Below, piece after piece: positions 38,069 to 48,302 of a stretch of DNA of 59,036 nt. Within the stretch, counting starts at the first letter, position 1. Each line of letters begins with the position of its first letter. This stretch comes from Alphaproteobacteria bacterium (lineage in GTDB: Bacteria; Pseudomonadota; Alphaproteobacteria; Micropepsales; Micropepsaceae): NCBI GenBank assembly GCA_021324545.1, contig JAJPIX010000030.1:1-59036 (forward strand), in the 5' to 3' direction. Position numbers and translations under genes: made by a program. The notes beneath the pieces are model-generated. The model ran no database searches. It worked only from the letters and a program-made list of their open reading frames with translations, and was not told the origin of the DNA.

Positions 38069-38377
38069 CTAACCCTTCATCACATTGACGTCTTCGACTT
38101 CAATCGAGCCGCGGTTGCGGAAATAGACGACGAGGATGGCAAGCCCGATTGCTGCTTCCGCCGCCGCCACGGTCAACACGAACAGCGCAAAAATCTGGCC
38201 AACCAGATCGTGAAGATAGGCGGAGAAGGCCACAAAGTTGATGTTCACCGAAAGCAGGATGAGCTCGATGGACATCAGGATGATGATCACATTTTTGCGG
38301 TTCAGGAAAATACCGAACACGCCGATGGTGAAAAGCAGCGCGCCCACTGTGAGATACTGGCCAAGCCCTATCGTCAT
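38069..38377 (-). CDS. nuoK: NADH-quinone oxidoreductase subunit K
   Basis: Small membrane subunit (102 aa) with three helices and the conserved glutamates that line the proton path ([35 protein letters not shown]). Length and sequence are canonical. It overlaps the nuoJ stop by 4 nt. Confidence 0.97.
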   Translation of the reverse strand: MTIGLGQYLTVGALLFTIGVFGIFLNRKNVIIILMSIELILLSVNINFVAFSAYLHDLVGQIFALFVLTVAAAEAAIGLAILVVYFRNRGSIEVEDVNVMKG

Positions 38378-38991
38378 GGCGCGGCCCCCTGCCCCGGCTT
38401 TACGTCAACCAGCTGTACTGCGAGCGCCGGATCGCGAGCGACCTGCTGGCGGATGGACTGGCGTCGCACGCCGGTCCTGTGACGCAGCGTAAGCACAATG
38501 GCCCCGATCATCGCGATCAGCAGAACCAACCCCGCAAGCTGAAAATAATAGACGTAATTCGTATAGAGAATGCGGCCCAGCGCTTCGGTGTTTGTCACAT
38601 GGGCTGGCATTGTGGCTTCCGCGACACCCGGCGCAACAGGCGCGATGTGCCAATTGATCGCCACCAGCAGCACAAGCTCCAGAGCCAGAAGCACGCCAAC
38701 GCCCGCGCCGGGAAGAACATAAGCCTGCGCGCCCTTTTTCAGTTCTTCGAAATCGATATCCAGCATCATTACGACGAACAGAAAAAGCACCGCGACCGCG
38801 CCGACATAGACCACGACCAGGATCATTGCGAGAAACTCCGCGCCCAGGAGCACGAACAGCGCCGCCGCGTTGAAGAACGCCAAGATCAGGAACAGCACGG
38901 AATGGACCGGATTGCGCGCGCCCACAACCGCCAGCGCGGACGCCAGAAGCACTGCCGAGAACAGATAGAATGCGATGGATGCCAGGATCAT
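38374..38991 (-). CDS. nuoJ: NADH-quinone oxidoreductase subunit J
   Basis: Membrane subunit (205 aa) with five helices. The pi-bulge helix region is [28 protein letters not shown], conserved in ND6/NuoJ. A long hydrophilic C-terminal tail of about 40 residues ends the protein. It overlaps nuoI and nuoK by 4 nt each. Confidence 0.97.
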   Translation of the reverse strand: MILASIAFYLFSAVLLASALAVVGARNPVHSVLFLILAFFNAAALFVLLGAEFLAMILVVVYVGAVAVLFLFVVMMLDIDFEELKKGAQAYVLPGAGVGVLLALELVLLVAINWHIAPVAPGVAEATMPAHVTNTEALGRILYTNYVYYFQLAGLVLLIAMIGAIVLTLRHRTGVRRQSIRQQVARDPALAVQLVDVKPGQGAAP

Positions 38992-39476
38992 CTGTAGGGT
39001 GCGTCCAGTTCGATGTTGCGCGCGATCTCACGCTCCCAGCGGTCGCCGTTGGCCAGCAGCCGCGCCTTGTCGTAATAAAGCTCCTCGCGCGTCTCAGTGG
39101 AAAATTCGAAGTTCGGGCCCTCGACGATGGCGTCCACGGGGCAGGCTTCCTGGCACAGGCCGCAATAGATGCACTTCACCATGTCGATGTCGTAGCGCGT
39201 GGTGCGGCGCGAACCGTCGGCACGCGGCTCCGCCTCGATGGTGATGGCGAGCGCCGGGCAGACGGCCTCGCACAGCTTGCAGGCGATGCAGCGTTCCTCG
39301 CCGTTGGGATAGCGCCGGAGGGCGTGCTCGCCGCGAAAGCGGGGCGAAAGCGCGCCCTTTTCGAAGGGGTAGTTCAGCGTGGCCTTGGGCGAGAAGAAAT
39401 AGCGAATCGAGACGAGAAACGCCTTGACGAAATCCCACAGGAAGATGGTGCGCGCGGTGCGGTCAAGGAATGCCAT
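38988..39476 (-). CDS. nuoI: NADH-quinone oxidoreductase subunit I
   Basis: Iron-sulfur subunit (162 aa) carrying clusters N6a and N6b: two CxxCxxCxxxCP motifs, [12 protein letters not shown] and [12 protein letters not shown], are intact. The N-terminal amphipathic helices anchor it to NuoH and NuoA. It overlaps the end of nuoH by 14 nt. Confidence 0.97.
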   Translation of the reverse strand: MAFLDRTARTIFLWDFVKAFLVSIRYFFSPKATLNYPFEKGALSPRFRGEHALRRYPNGEERCIACKLCEAVCPALAITIEAEPRADGSRRTTRYDIDMVKCIYCGLCQEACPVDAIVEGPNFEFSTETREELYYDKARLLANGDRWEREIARNIELDAPYR

Positions 39477-40502
39477 GCGGGCCTCCGATGAACGTCACCC
39501 ATGCGGCGGTGAGCGCCACCCAGACAAGCGACAGGGGAAGAAACACTTTCCAGCCCAGCCGCATGAGTTGATCGTAGCGATAACGCGGCACGAACGCCTT
39601 CACCATCGAGTTCATGAAGAAAACGAGGATCAGCTTGAGCAGGAACCAGATCACGCCCGGAACGGCGGTGAACGGCCAGATGTAGAGCGGCGGCAGCCAG
39701 CCCCCGAGGAAAAGAACCGCGAACAGGCCCGAAAGCATGATCACGTTCATGTATTCGCCGAGGAAGAACAGCAGAAACGGCGTGGACGAATATTCCACCA
39801 TGAAGCCGGCCACGAGTTCCGATTCCGCTTCCAGAAGATCGAAGGGCGGGCGTTGCGTTTCGGCCAGCGTCGAGACAAAGAACACGACGCCCATCGGCAG
39901 CAGGATCGAAAACAGGAACCAGCCGTGGCGCTGCGCCTCCACGATCGCCGAAAGATTGAGCGACCCGGCGAAAAGCAGGACGGTGATCAGCACAAGCCGA
40001 TGGAAACTTCATACGACACCATCTGCGCCGCGGCGCGCAGCGCCGACAGGAACGCGTATTTGGAATTCGACGCCCAGCCCGAAACGATCACGCCGTAAAC
40101 GCCGAGCGAGGAGATGGCAAATAGATACAGAATGCCGACATTGATGTTGGAGACGACCCATCCCGCACTTACCGGAATCACGGCCCAGGCCGCAAATGCC
40201 AGAGTCGCGGTGATCAGGGGACCCAGCACAAACAGCACCTTGTTTGCGCCGGACGGAATGATGACCTCCTTGAAGAAGAATTTGAGCGCATCGGCGATGG
40301 TTTGCAGAAGGCCAAACGCGCCCACCACATTGGGGCCGCGGCGCATCTGCACGGCCGCCCAGATCTTGCGGTCAGCCAGAATGAAGGCGGCGACAGATAG
40401 CGCCAGGACGAGCTGGAACACGAATATGATAACGACCTGGCTGATCGTCCACGACCAGGCGAACGGCAGGCCCTGATGCTGGAAGAAGTTGGTCAGGAAC
40501 AT
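39463..40502 (-). pseudogene. nuoH: NADH-quinone oxidoreductase subunit H, frame broken by a one-base deletion
   Basis: NuoH links the peripheral and membrane arms and forms the quinone pocket. The N-terminal half (start ATG 40502, [36 protein letters not shown]) runs to a TGA at 39987; the C-terminal half ([24 protein letters not shown]-type [21 protein letters not shown]) continues in the next frame to 39463. The junction reads YEVSIGL then C-stop; inserting one G after TTG near 39993 restores [12 protein letters not shown] and a single frame of about 346 residues, the family length. All flanking nuo genes are intact and complex I would fail without it, so a sequencing or assembly error is more likely than real decay. 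Confidence 0.9.
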
Positions 40503-42622
40503 TATTCCGCCGCCATTCTGGATTGGCCGCCTACGAAGATGCGGCTGCATTCGGCCATCGTCGCGCTCGCGCGCGCGATGGGGTTTGTGAGATAGAAATC
40601 CGCGATCGGCGACGCAAGCGGAAGACGCGCATCGATCGGCCCCGCCTTGCCGATGTTCGTCCAGACGGAAAGATCGGCGCCCTGATGCGCGGGCACTTCC
40701 CCCAGCTTCGCGAAATGCGGCGCATCTGCGATGATCGCGCGGCGCAATGCATCGCGATCGTCATAGGGCAGCTTCCTGCCAAGCACTTCCGACAATGCGC
40801 GCAGGATGGCCCAGTCTTCCTTGCCCTCGCCGGGCGGAAAGGTGGCGCGCTCGGCCGCCTGAACGCGGCCTTCAAAATTGGCGTAAAGCCCATCCTTCTC
40901 GGTATAAGCGGCGCCCGGCAGGATCACGTCGGCCCGGTGCGCACCGGCATCGCCATGCGTTCCCTGATAGACGACGAACGCCTTGCCGAGCTTGTTCATG
41001 TCGAACTCATCGGCGCCGAGCAGATAGACGAAATCGATCTCGCCCCTCTGCGCGCCGTCCAGAATGCCCGCCATGTCGCGGCCATGAATGAACCCGAGAT
41101 CGAGCGCGGCCACGCGCGAAGCGGCTGTGTGCAAAACGTTAAAGCCGATCCAGCCGCCCTCGGCGGCGGTGCCGGCCGGGCCGATCATGCCGGTATCGCC
41201 GGCGATTTTCGCAGCAACGTTGAGAATGGCCGCGCCATCGGGCCGGGCGAGCGCGCCCGGCCCCAGGATGAGCATGGGGCGCTTTGCATTTTTCAGCACA
41301 TTCGCAAAGGGGTGGGTTCCACCGGCAATTGCGGAAAGCGCGTCGGCGCCGCCCAGCTGCTCAACCGGATAGGTGAGATCGTAGGGCGTGCCGATATTTG
41401 CGACCCTAAGCGATGAGTTGAGCCAGGCCTTGCGGATTCGGGCGTTCAGCACCGGCGCTTCCCAGCGGGGATTGCTGCCGATGAGAAGCAGCACATCCGC
41501 CGAATCGAGCCCTCGAATGGTGGTGTTGAGCAGATAGCCCTGCCGCGGGGCGCCGCCGATCCTGGCGCCGTCCTGCCGGCATTCCAGATTTGCCGCGCCC
41601 AGCGATAACATCAGATCCTTCAGCGCCTTGATTTCCTCGGCGGCTGCAAGATCGCCCACGATGGCGGCCATCCCTTCCGGCTTCGTCGCCTTCACCCGGG
41701 CGGCGATTGCGGCGAAGGCTTCCGCCCATGACGCCGGCCGAAGCTTGCCGTTCTTGCGGACATACGGCTTGTCGAGCCGCTGGCGCACCAGCCCGTCACA
41801 GGCGTGACGCGTTTTGTCAGAGATCCATTCTTCATTCACGTCGTCATTGGTTCGCGGCAGAATGCGCAGCACCTGCGGCCCGCGCGTATCCACGCGGATG
41901 TTGCAGCCCTGCGCATCCATCACGTCAATGGAAAGCGTCTTGCGCAGCTCCCACGGCCGCGCATTGAAGGCATAAGGTTTCGACGTCAGTGCGCCGACCG
42001 GGCACAGATCGACCACGTTGCCCGAAAGTTCGGAGGCGAACGCCTTTTCCAGATAGGTCGTGATTTCCATGTCTTCGCCGCGGCCGGTAGCGCCGAGATC
42101 GGGCACGCCCGCCACCTCCGTGGCGAAGCGTACGCAACGCGTGCACTGGATGCAGCGGGTCATGATCGTCTTGATCAGCGGCCCCATGTATTTGTCTTCG
42201 ACGGCCCGCTTGTTTTCGACGAAACGGTGGAAATTCGCGCGTCCGTAATAGAGCGCCTGGTCCTGCAGATCGCACTCGCCGCCCTGATCGCAGATCGGGC
42301 AATCCAGCGGATGGTTGATGAGCAGGAATTCCATCACGCCCTCGCGCGCCTTCCGCGCGACCGGGGAATTGGTGTTGATCTTTGCCGGCGTGCCGTCCTT
42401 GTTCGGGAAGATGTCCTTCACCTGCAACGCGCAGCTTGGCTGCGGCTTTGGCGCGCCAACCCACTCCACAAGGCACATGCGGCAGTTGCCGGCAACCGAC
42501 AGGCGCTCATGATAGCAGAAGCGCGGAATCTCCGCGCCCGCCTGCTCGCAGGCCTGAAGCAGCGTGATGGACTCGTCCGCTTCGACTTCCTTGCCGTTGA
42601 TGATGAGCTTACGCGTGGCCAT
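40502..42622 (-). CDS. nuoG: NADH-quinone oxidoreductase subunit G
   Basis: Largest peripheral subunit (706 aa), with the electron-relay clusters N1b, N4 and N5. The N-terminal ferredoxin-like domain has [19 protein letters not shown]; next come the [14 protein letters not shown] and HxxxC-type N5 ligands, [16 protein letters not shown], and a molybdopterin-oxidoreductase-like body. The start at 42622 ([10 protein letters not shown]) fits homology better than the ATG at 42667, which overlaps nuoF. TAATG couples it to nuoH. Confidence 0.97.
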   Translation of the reverse strand: MATRKLIINGKEVEADESITLLQACEQAGAEIPRFCYHERLSVAGNCRMCLVEWVGAPKPQPSCALQVKDIFPNKDGTPAKINTNSPVARKAREGVMEFLLINHPLDCPICDQGGECDLQDQALYYGRANFHRFVENKRAVEDKYMGPLIKTIMTRCIQCTRCVRFATEVAGVPDLGATGRGEDMEITTYLEKAFASELSGNVVDLCPVGALTSKPYAFNARPWELRKTLSIDVMDAQGCNIRVDTRGPQVLRILPRTNDDVNEEWISDKTRHACDGLVRQRLDKPYVRKNGKLRPASWAEAFAAIAARVKATKPEGMAAIVGDLAAAEEIKALKDLMLSLGAANLECRQDGARIGGAPRQGYLLNTTIRGLDSADVLLLIGSNPRWEAPVLNARIRKAWLNSSLRVANIGTPYDLTYPVEQLGGADALSAIAGGTHPFANVLKNAKRPMLILGPGALARPDGAAILNVAAKIAGDTGMIGPAGTAAEGGWIGFNVLHTAASRVAALDLGFIHGRDMAGILDGAQRGEIDFVYLLGADEFDMNKLGKAFVVYQGTHGDAGAHRADVILPGAAYTEKDGLYANFEGRVQAAERATFPPGEGKEDWAILRALSEVLGRKLPYDDRDALRRAIIADAPHFAKLGEVPAHQGADLSVWTNIGKAGPIDARLPLASPIADFYLTNPIARASATMAECSRIFVGGQSRMAAE

Positions 42623-42626
42623 CGCC

Positions 42627-43925
42627 CTACTCCGCCGCTTCCTGCATCGGCATGGCGTCCCGGCCATGGTGCGCAGCGATGCGCCGTTCGATTTCCGGCC
42701 TGAAATGGCGAATGAACCCCTGGACCGGCCACGACGCGCCTTCGCCGAAGGCGCAAATCGTGTGGCCTTCGATCTGTTTGGTCACCTCATAGAGCAGATC
42801 GATCTCTTCCACCTTTGCGTTGCCCTTCTGCATCCGCGTAAGCACGCGCCACATCCAGCCGCAGCCTTCCCGGCACGGCGTGCACTGGCCGCAGCTCTCA
42901 TGCTTGTAGAAGTATGCGAGCCTGGCGAACGCCTTGATGATGTCGGTCGATTTGTCCATCACGATCACGGCAGCCGTGCCGAGGCCCGACTTCACGGCCG
43001 CCAGCGAATCGAAATCCATCAGCATCGTGTCGGCCTGTTCCTTCGACAGGACGGGCATGGATGAGCCGCCGGGAATGACGGCCATCAGATTGTCCCATCC
43101 GCCCCGCACGCCGCCGGCGTGTCGCTCGATCAGCTCCTTCAGGGGGATGCTCATCTCCTCTTCCACATTGCACGGCTTGTTCACATGGCCGGAAATGCAG
43201 AAAACCTTTGTGCCCGTGTTGTTCGGGCGGCCGAAGCTCGCGAACCAGCTTGCGCCGCGCCGCAGGATCGTCGGCACCATCGCGATCGTCTCGACGTTGT
43301 TCACGGTCGTGGGGCAGCCCCACACGCCGGCGTTCGCCGGGAACGGCGGTTTGAGCCGCGGCTGCCCCTTCTTGCCTTCCAGGCTTTCGAGCAGCGCCGT
43401 TTCCTCGCCACAGATGTAGGCGCCCGCGCCATGATGGACGTAACAATCGAAGTCCCAGCCGTGGATGTTGTTCCGGCCGATCAGCTTCGCCTCGTAGGCC
43501 TGATCGATGGCGGCCTGCAGGCGCTCGCGCTCGCGGATGAATTCGCCGCGGATATAGATGTAGCAGGTGTGTGCGCGCATCGCGAAGCTGGCGATCAGGC
43601 AACCTTCCACGAGCGTGTGCGGATCGTTGCGCATGATGTCCCGGTCCTTGCAGGTGCCGGGTTCGGATTCATCGGCGTTGACGACAAGATAATGCGGCCG
43701 GTCTTTCACCTCTTTCGGCATGAATGACCATTTGAGGCCGGTGGCGAAGCCCGCGCCGCCGCGGCCGCGGAGGCCAGATTTCTTGATCTCGTCGATGATC
43801 GCGTCGTGACCGCGCGCGATGATGTCTTTCGTGCCGTCCCAGTTGCCGCGCTTCTTTGCGCCTTCGAGCGTCCAGTCCTCGAAGCCGTAAAGATTGGTGA
43901 AGATGCGATCCTTGTCCTGCAGCAT
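42627..43925 (-). CDS. nuoF: NADH-quinone oxidoreductase subunit F
   Basis: FMN- and NADH-binding subunit (432 aa) where electrons enter. [16 protein letters not shown] is the FMN loop, [28 protein letters not shown] the NADH site, and [18 protein letters not shown] plus [13 protein letters not shown] hold cluster N3. The start overlaps the nuoE stop by one base. Confidence 0.98.
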   Translation of the reverse strand: MLQDKDRIFTNLYGFEDWTLEGAKKRGNWDGTKDIIARGHDAIIDEIKKSGLRGRGGAGFATGLKWSFMPKEVKDRPHYLVVNADESEPGTCKDRDIMRNDPHTLVEGCLIASFAMRAHTCYIYIRGEFIRERERLQAAIDQAYEAKLIGRNNIHGWDFDCYVHHGAGAYICGEETALLESLEGKKGQPRLKPPFPANAGVWGCPTTVNNVETIAMVPTILRRGASWFASFGRPNNTGTKVFCISGHVNKPCNVEEEMSIPLKELIERHAGGVRGGWDNLMAVIPGGSSMPVLSKEQADTMLMDFDSLAAVKSGLGTAAVIVMDKSTDIIKAFARLAYFYKHESCGQCTPCREGCGWMWRVLTRMQKGNAKVEEIDLLYEVTKQIEGHTICAFGEGASWPVQGFIRHFRPEIERRIAAHHGRDAMPMQEAAE

Positions 43926-44563
43926 CAGGTGCCTGTCTTGCGGCTATAGCCGCCCTTGTAGAGCTGCGGGTCCTTGAGCGTAAGCGCGCCGCCCTCGGGC
44001 TCCGAGGATTTGCGGCCGGGCTTCTGCGGACCCGGCGCAGGGGGCTTGCCGGCGCGAAACGCCTCAAGAAGCTTTTCGGTCGTCGGACCATCGAGGTCTT
44101 CGTAGAAGTCCTTGCCGATCTGAAGCATCGGCGCGTTGACACAGGCGCCGAGACATTCGACTTCCTCCCACGAGAACAGCCCATCGGCCGAAACCGTCTT
44201 CGGCGTGGGGGCGATGTGCTTCTTGCAGGCAGCGACAACGTCATCGGAGCCGCGAAGCCAGCAGGGCGTGGTGGTGCAGACCTGCAGATGATGGCGGCCC
44301 ACGGGCGCCAGATGGAACATCGTGTAGAACGTCGCCACTTCGAGTACGCGGATGTAGGGCATCGAAAGCCGCCGCGCGATGTCTTCGATCATCGGGCGGG
44401 TCACCCAGCCTTCCTGTTCCTGCCCGAACCAGAGAAGCGCGATCACCGCGCTCTGCTGCCGGCCGGGCGGGTATTTCGCGATCTCACGCGCAATCTTCGG
44501 CTCGTATTCCGGCCTGAAGGCGAAGGCCGCAGGTTGCTGCTCAGCCAGGCGGCGGTAGCTCAT
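43925..44563 (-). CDS. nuoE: NADH-quinone oxidoreductase subunit E
   Basis: Thioredoxin-fold subunit (212 aa) holding the off-pathway [2Fe-2S] cluster N1a: [10 protein letters not shown] and [11 protein letters not shown] provide the four cysteines. A Pro/Lys-rich C-terminal extension of about 50 residues follows the core, as in other alphaproteobacteria. Its ATG overlaps the stop of the tiny frame before it. Confidence 0.97.
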   Translation of the reverse strand: MSYRRLAEQQPAAFAFRPEYEPKIAREIAKYPPGRQQSAVIALLWFGQEQEGWVTRPMIEDIARRLSMPYIRVLEVATFYTMFHLAPVGRHHLQVCTTTPCWLRGSDDVVAACKKHIAPTPKTVSADGLFSWEEVECLGACVNAPMLQIGKDFYEDLDGPTTEKLLEAFRAGKPPAPGPQKPGRKSSEPEGGALTLKDPQLYKGGYSRKTGT

Positions 44564-44661
44564 GAGAGCGCCTCCTCATCCCGCCAGGTCTGCCAGATGA
44601 CGAATGTCGCACGGGTCTCATGCTTCGGCTGGCCCGGCATGGCATTTTCGTTTGTGCTCAC
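44560..44661 (-). CDS. 33-residue frame between nuoD and nuoE
   Basis: GTG at 44661 overlaps the nuoD stop (GTGA) and its own TGA overlaps the nuoE start (ATGA), so this frame exactly bridges the two genes. The product begins [15 protein letters not shown] and ends [16 protein letters not shown]; it has no membrane helix. In this operon almost every gene is coupled by 4-nt overlaps, so the same signature at both ends argues that it is translated. Extra small open frames are known in some alphaproteobacterial nuo operons. It could be an accessory peptide or only a coupling device. Confidence 0.6.
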   Translation of the reverse strand: MSTNENAMPGQPKHETRATFVIWQTWRDEEALS

Positions 44662-45851
44662 CGGTCCACCTCTCCGAACACGATATCGATGGAGCCGAGA
44701 ATGGCGGAGACGTCTGCCAGCATGTGGCCGCGGCACATGTAATCCATCGCCTGCAGATGCATGAAGCTCGGTGCCCGGATCTTGCAGCGGTAGGGTTTGT
44801 TGGAGCCGTCCGACACGAGATAGACGCCAAACTCGCCCTTGGGCGCCTCGACCGCGGCATAGGTTTCGCCGGCCGGCACATGATAGCCCTCGGTATAGAG
44901 TTTGAAATGATGGATCAGGGCTTCCATCGAACGCTTCATCTCGCCCCGGCGCGGCGGCACGATCTTGTTGTTGGTGGAGACCGACGGGCCCGAAGGCATC
45001 TTCTCGATACACTGCCGCATGATCTTGTTGGCCTGCCGCATCTCCTCCATGCGGATGAGATAACGGTCATAATTGTCGCCGTTTTTGCCGACGGGAATCT
45101 GGAACTCGAGATCGCTGTAACATTCATAGGGCTGCGCCCGGCGCAAGTCCCACGCCACGCCGACTGAACGAAGCATGACGCCGGAAAAGCCATAGGCTTC
45201 GGCATCCGCCCGCGTGACCTTGCCGATATCCACGTTCCGTTGCTTGAAAATGCGGTTTTCAAGAAGCAGGTCATCGATATCGTCGAGCACCTTGGGGAAG
45301 TGATCGGTGAATTTGTAGATGTCTTCCAGAAGCCCTGGCGGCAGGTCCTGATGAACGCCCCCGGCCCGGAAATAATTGGCGTGCATGCGCGCGCCGGATG
45401 CGCGTTCGTAGAAGCCCATCAGCTTCTCGCGCTCTTCGAATCCCCAAAGCGGCGGCGTGAGCGCGCCCACGTCCATGGCCTGCGTGGTCACCTGAAGCAG
45501 ATGGTTGAGCAGACGGCCGATCTCGCAGTACAGCACGCGGATGTACTGCCCGCGCGGCGGAACATCGAGCCCAAGCAGCTTCTCGATGGCGAGACAGAAG
45601 GCATGCTCCTGGTTCATGGGAGCGACATAATCAAGCCGGTCGAAATAGCCGTTTGCCTGCATGTAGGTTTTGTGTTCGATCAGCTTTTCGGTGCCGCGAT
45701 GAAGAAGCCCGATATGGGGGTCGACGCGCGCGACGACCTCGCCGTCAAGATCAAGCACAAGCCGCAGAACGCCGTGGGCCGCAGGATGCTGGGGGCCAAA
45801 GTTGATCTTCGTCAGATTGCCTTCGTCGGGCTGGAGAGCCGCGTCGCTCAT
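44658..45851 (-). CDS. nuoD: NADH-quinone oxidoreductase subunit D
   Basis: 49-kDa-type subunit (397 aa) forming the quinone site with NuoB and Nuo[22 protein letters not shown] holds the quinone-head His, and [23 protein letters not shown] closes the protein. The frame is open to 46148 inside nuoC, but homology begins at [15 protein letters not shown], whose ATG overlaps the nuoC stop (ATGA). Confidence 0.98.
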   Translation of the reverse strand: MSDAALQPDEGNLTKINFGPQHPAAHGVLRLVLDLDGEVVARVDPHIGLLHRGTEKLIEHKTYMQANGYFDRLDYVAPMNQEHAFCLAIEKLLGLDVPPRGQYIRVLYCEIGRLLNHLLQVTTQAMDVGALTPPLWGFEEREKLMGFYERASGARMHANYFRAGGVHQDLPPGLLEDIYKFTDHFPKVLDDIDDLLLENRIFKQRNVDIGKVTRADAEAYGFSGVMLRSVGVAWDLRRAQPYECYSDLEFQIPVGKNGDNYDRYLIRMEEMRQANKIMRQCIEKMPSGPSVSTNNKIVPPRRGEMKRSMEALIHHFKLYTEGYHVPAGETYAAVEAPKGEFGVYLVSDGSNKPYRCKIRAPSFMHLQAMDYMCRGHMLADVSAILGSIDIVFGEVDR

Positions 45852-46456
45852 TTCGACGGCTCCTTCGTTGCCTTTTCGTCGCCGGGAATGATGTATGGCG
45901 CGCCCTCCCACGGACTCATGAAGTCGAAATCGCGGAACTCCTGTACCAGCTCCACCGGCTGATAGACCACGCGCTTCAGCTCGTCGTCGTAGCGCAATTC
46001 GACGTAGCCGGTGAGCGGAAAATCCTTGCGGAAGGGATGACCGGAAAAGCCGTAATCCGTCAGGATGCGCCGGAGGTCTGGATGATCGGAAAACACGATT
46101 CCGAACATGTCGAAGGCCTCGCGCTCGAGCCAGTTGGCGGCGGGCCACACGCCGGTGATGGAGGGAACCGGCGTATTTTCATCGGTCTGAAGTTTGACGC
46201 GGACGCGCGCATTCCGGTTCAGGGACAAGAGATGATAGACGACATCGAAGCGCTTTTCGCGCTTCGGCCAGTCGACACCCGCAATATCGGTCAGAATCTG
46301 GAACTGGAGCTGCTCGCGCAGCGATTTCATCACGCGCACGACCTCGTCTGCTTCGATATCGACGGTCAGCTCGCCGCGCAGAACGGACGTGCCGCGAACC
46401 GCGCCGGGCAGCGCGGCCCTGATCTCTTCGGCCAGTTGGTTGAGGTCCTGAGCCAT
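45848..46456 (-). CDS. nuoC: NADH-quinone oxidoreductase subunit C
   Basis: 30-kDa-type subunit (202 aa) of the connecting module. The signature [45 protein letters not shown] is complete. It follows nuoB by 7 nt and is a separate gene, not fused to nuoD as in enterics. Confidence 0.97.
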   Translation of the reverse strand: MAQDLNQLAEEIRAALPGAVRGTSVLRGELTVDIEADEVVRVMKSLREQLQFQILTDIAGVDWPKREKRFDVVYHLLSLNRNARVRVKLQTDENTPVPSITGVWPAANWLEREAFDMFGIVFSDHPDLRRILTDYGFSGHPFRKDFPLTGYVELRYDDELKRVVYQPVELVQEFRDFDFMSPWEGAPYIIPGDEKATKEPSK

Positions 46457-46463
46457 TGGCGCC

Positions 46464-47024
46464 TCAACGGTCTATCGTTCCGGTGCGGCGGATCTTCCGC
46501 TGCAACAGCATAACGCCATAAACCAGGGCCTCGGCCGTGGGCGGGCAACCAGGCACGTAAATGTCAACCGGCACGATGCGGTCGCAGCCCCGCACGACGG
46601 AATATGAATAATGATAGTAGCCGCCGCCGTTGGCGCAGCTCCCCATGCTGATCACATAGCGCGGCTCGGGCATCTGGTCGTAAACCTTGCGCAGGGCCGG
46701 GGCCATCTTGTTGCATAGCGTGCCCGCCACGATCATCACGTCGGACTGGCGCGGCGAAGCGCGCGGCGCAAAGCCAAACCGTTCCAGGTCATAGCGCGGC
46801 ATGGACGCCTGCATCATCTCGACCGCGCAGCAGGCAAGCCCGAACGTCATCCACATCAGCGAGCCGGTGCGCGCCCAGTTGATCAACGCATCGGCGCTGG
46901 CCAGCAGATAACCGCGATTGCTGATTTCCGCTTTCATCTGGCCGAAATAGGGATCGTTGTCGGCGATGGCGCGCGCGCCTTCCACCGCCGCCCGTCCTGC
47001 CTGTCCGGCCGCGACTATTCCCAT
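46464..47024 (-). CDS. nuoB: NADH-quinone oxidoreductase subunit B
   Basis: PSST-type subunit (186 aa) carrying cluster N2, which reduces quinone. The four ligands are visible in [20 protein letters not shown] and [12 protein letters not shown] charged N-terminal extension of about 25 residues precedes the core. It overlaps nuoA by 10 nt. Confidence 0.98.
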   Translation of the reverse strand: MGIVAAGQAGRAAVEGARAIADNDPYFGQMKAEISNRGYLLASADALINWARTGSLMWMTFGLACCAVEMMQASMPRYDLERFGFAPRASPRQSDVMIVAGTLCNKMAPALRKVYDQMPEPRYVISMGSCANGGGYYHYSYSVVRGCDRIVPVDIYVPGCPPTAEALVYGVMLLQRKIRRTGTIDR

Positions 47025-47383
47025 TCAAGCGCGCCTTTCTTCCACTCGTAGATGAATCCGACGGTCAGCACGCCCAGAAACACCATCATCGACCAGAAGC
47101 CATAGACGCCGATCTTCCCGAGGGAGACCGCCCAGGGAAACAGGAATGCGACTTCCAGATCGAAGATTATGAAAAGAATGGACACCAGATAGTAACGCAC
47201 ATCGAAGCGCATGCGTGCATCGCCAAACGCGTTGAATCCGCATTCGTAGGCCGAGAGCTTCTCGGGATCGGGCTTTTGCGGAGCGATCACGAAGGGAACA
47301 ATGGTGAAGGCCAGCGCCAGCGCGCCCGCGATAGCGATGAAAATCAGGATCGGCAGATATTCGAAAAGGAGTCCACCATCCAT
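47015..47383 (-). CDS. nuoA: NADH-quinone oxidoreductase subunit A
   Basis: Membrane subunit (122 aa), first gene of the operon. Three helices and the conserved [41 protein letters not shown] segment with the loop Cys are present. A candidate promoter lies 75 bp upstream. Confidence 0.97.
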   Translation of the reverse strand: MDGGLLFEYLPILIFIAIAGALALAFTIVPFVIAPQKPDPEKLSAYECGFNAFGDARMRFDVRYYLVSILFIIFDLEVAFLFPWAVSLGKIGVYGFWSMMVFLGVLTVGFIYEWKKGALEWE

Positions 47384-47457
47384 GGCCGTGTCCTAGGATC
47401 CCCGGTCTGCCTTTCGGGCGGGCCGTTCGCGCAGGGCCGGGGCAATTTTGCGGCGCG

Positions 47458-47485
47458 AGTATAGGCGGCAAGCCTGCCCGCGCAA
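47458..47485 (-). promoter_or_regulatory. Probable nuo operon promoter
   Basis: TTGCGC, 16-base spacer, TATACT on the minus strand, pointing at nuoA and predicting initiation about 70 nt before its ATG. The -35 is identical to that proposed for rpsB. The spacer contains a GGCAGGCTTGCC dyad, which could be an operator or chance. Confidence 0.55.
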
Positions 47486-47623
47486 CGCGGCTTTAATGCA
47501 CGATTCGCCGCAGGAAAACAGGAATTTTGCTCTCAAAAATCCCATCCCGGCGGAACGGATATGGCTGCAGGCAGACGGTATCCAAAATTTTGAACGCGGG
47601 CCTTGCCGCAGAGCGGCGGAGGC

Positions 47624-47700
47624 TGGCGGGAGCGACGGGGCTCGAACCCGCGACCTTCGGCGTGACAGGCCGACACTCTAACCAACTGAGCTACGCCCCC
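47624..47700 (-). tRNA. tRNA-Asp (anticodon GTC)
   Basis: Full cloverleaf: acceptor GGGGGCG/CGCTCCC with one G-U pair, D-arm GCTC-AGTTGGTTA-GAGT, anticodon arm TCGGC-CTGTCAC-GCCGA, T-arm GCGGG-TTCGAGC-CCCGT (T-loop motif TTCGA), discriminator G and encoded CCA. The loop anticodon GTC reads Asp codons. Confidence 0.97.
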
Positions 47701-47770
47701 GCGGGCGTTTCGCGAGCCTTATTATAACGCGCGCGAAGGGCGCAGGGTGTAGGGGGGGTCTTCAACCCTG

Positions 47771-48253
47771 TCAAGGATAGCCGCCCGAATCCGGCGGCGG
47801 CTGCCTGCCGGACCGATCGGGCGGCTGCAAATGCGGCGTCTGGGGCGCCAGCTCGCCGGGCGCGAGCTTGCCGTCGCTGTTTGCGTCCAGCTGGTCGAAC
47901 AGCGACCGTGGCGTGGTTGCAAATTCGTTGAAGTCAATAAATCCATCCTGGTTCCAGTCCACGAGGGGCGAGGCGGTGGATTGATCGTCGTTCAGACGCT
48001 CTTCGTTCACGGCGCGGGCTTCGTCGGCATCGAGATGCCCGTCATGGTTGATGTCTGCTGCCGCAAAGTCCCGCTTCAGCCCTGCTTCCAGTTCCGCGCG
48101 CGTTACGATGCCGTCGTGATTGGCATCGTATTTCAGAAGCATGCCCGACGCCGGGTGCCAGTTGAGATCCGGATTGGGCGGTGGCGGCTTCTGGCCGCCG
48201 CAAGCCGCCAGCGCCAGCGCGAGGCTGCAAACGACATAGACCCCTGCCCTCAT
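47771..48253 (-). CDS. EF-hand lipoprotein
   Basis: A protein of 160 residues with a lipoprotein signal (MRAGVYVVCSLALALAAC; lipobox LAAC) followed by a Pro-rich linker and four EF-hand-like calcium loops: YDANHDGIVTRAEL, ADINHDGHLDADEA, DWNQDGFIDFNEF and LDANSDGKLAPGEL. Each has the DxDxDG or NxDG-type pattern. The C-terminus is Pro/Gln/Gly-rich. It is probably membrane-anchored in the periplasm, binding calcium. The ATG six codons upstream (48271) is an alternative start. It lies next to tRNA-Asp in an accessory pocket. Confidence 0.85.
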   Translation of the reverse strand: MRAGVYVVCSLALALAACGGQKPPPPNPDLNWHPASGMLLKYDANHDGIVTRAELEAGLKRDFAAADINHDGHLDADEARAVNEERLNDDQSTASPLVDWNQDGFIDFNEFATTPRSLFDQLDANSDGKLAPGELAPQTPHLQPPDRSGRQPPPDSGGYP

Positions 48254-48302
48254 GGGACAGGACTTGGCCATTGAAAGCCGTTTGGCGTCAATGTGCCGGG
48301 CG

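Noticed and set aside
47560-47620. Possible terminator after tRNA-Asp (CCGC-TCT-GCGG)
   Set aside because: The stem is four base pairs and the T-run is distant, so it is not convincing.
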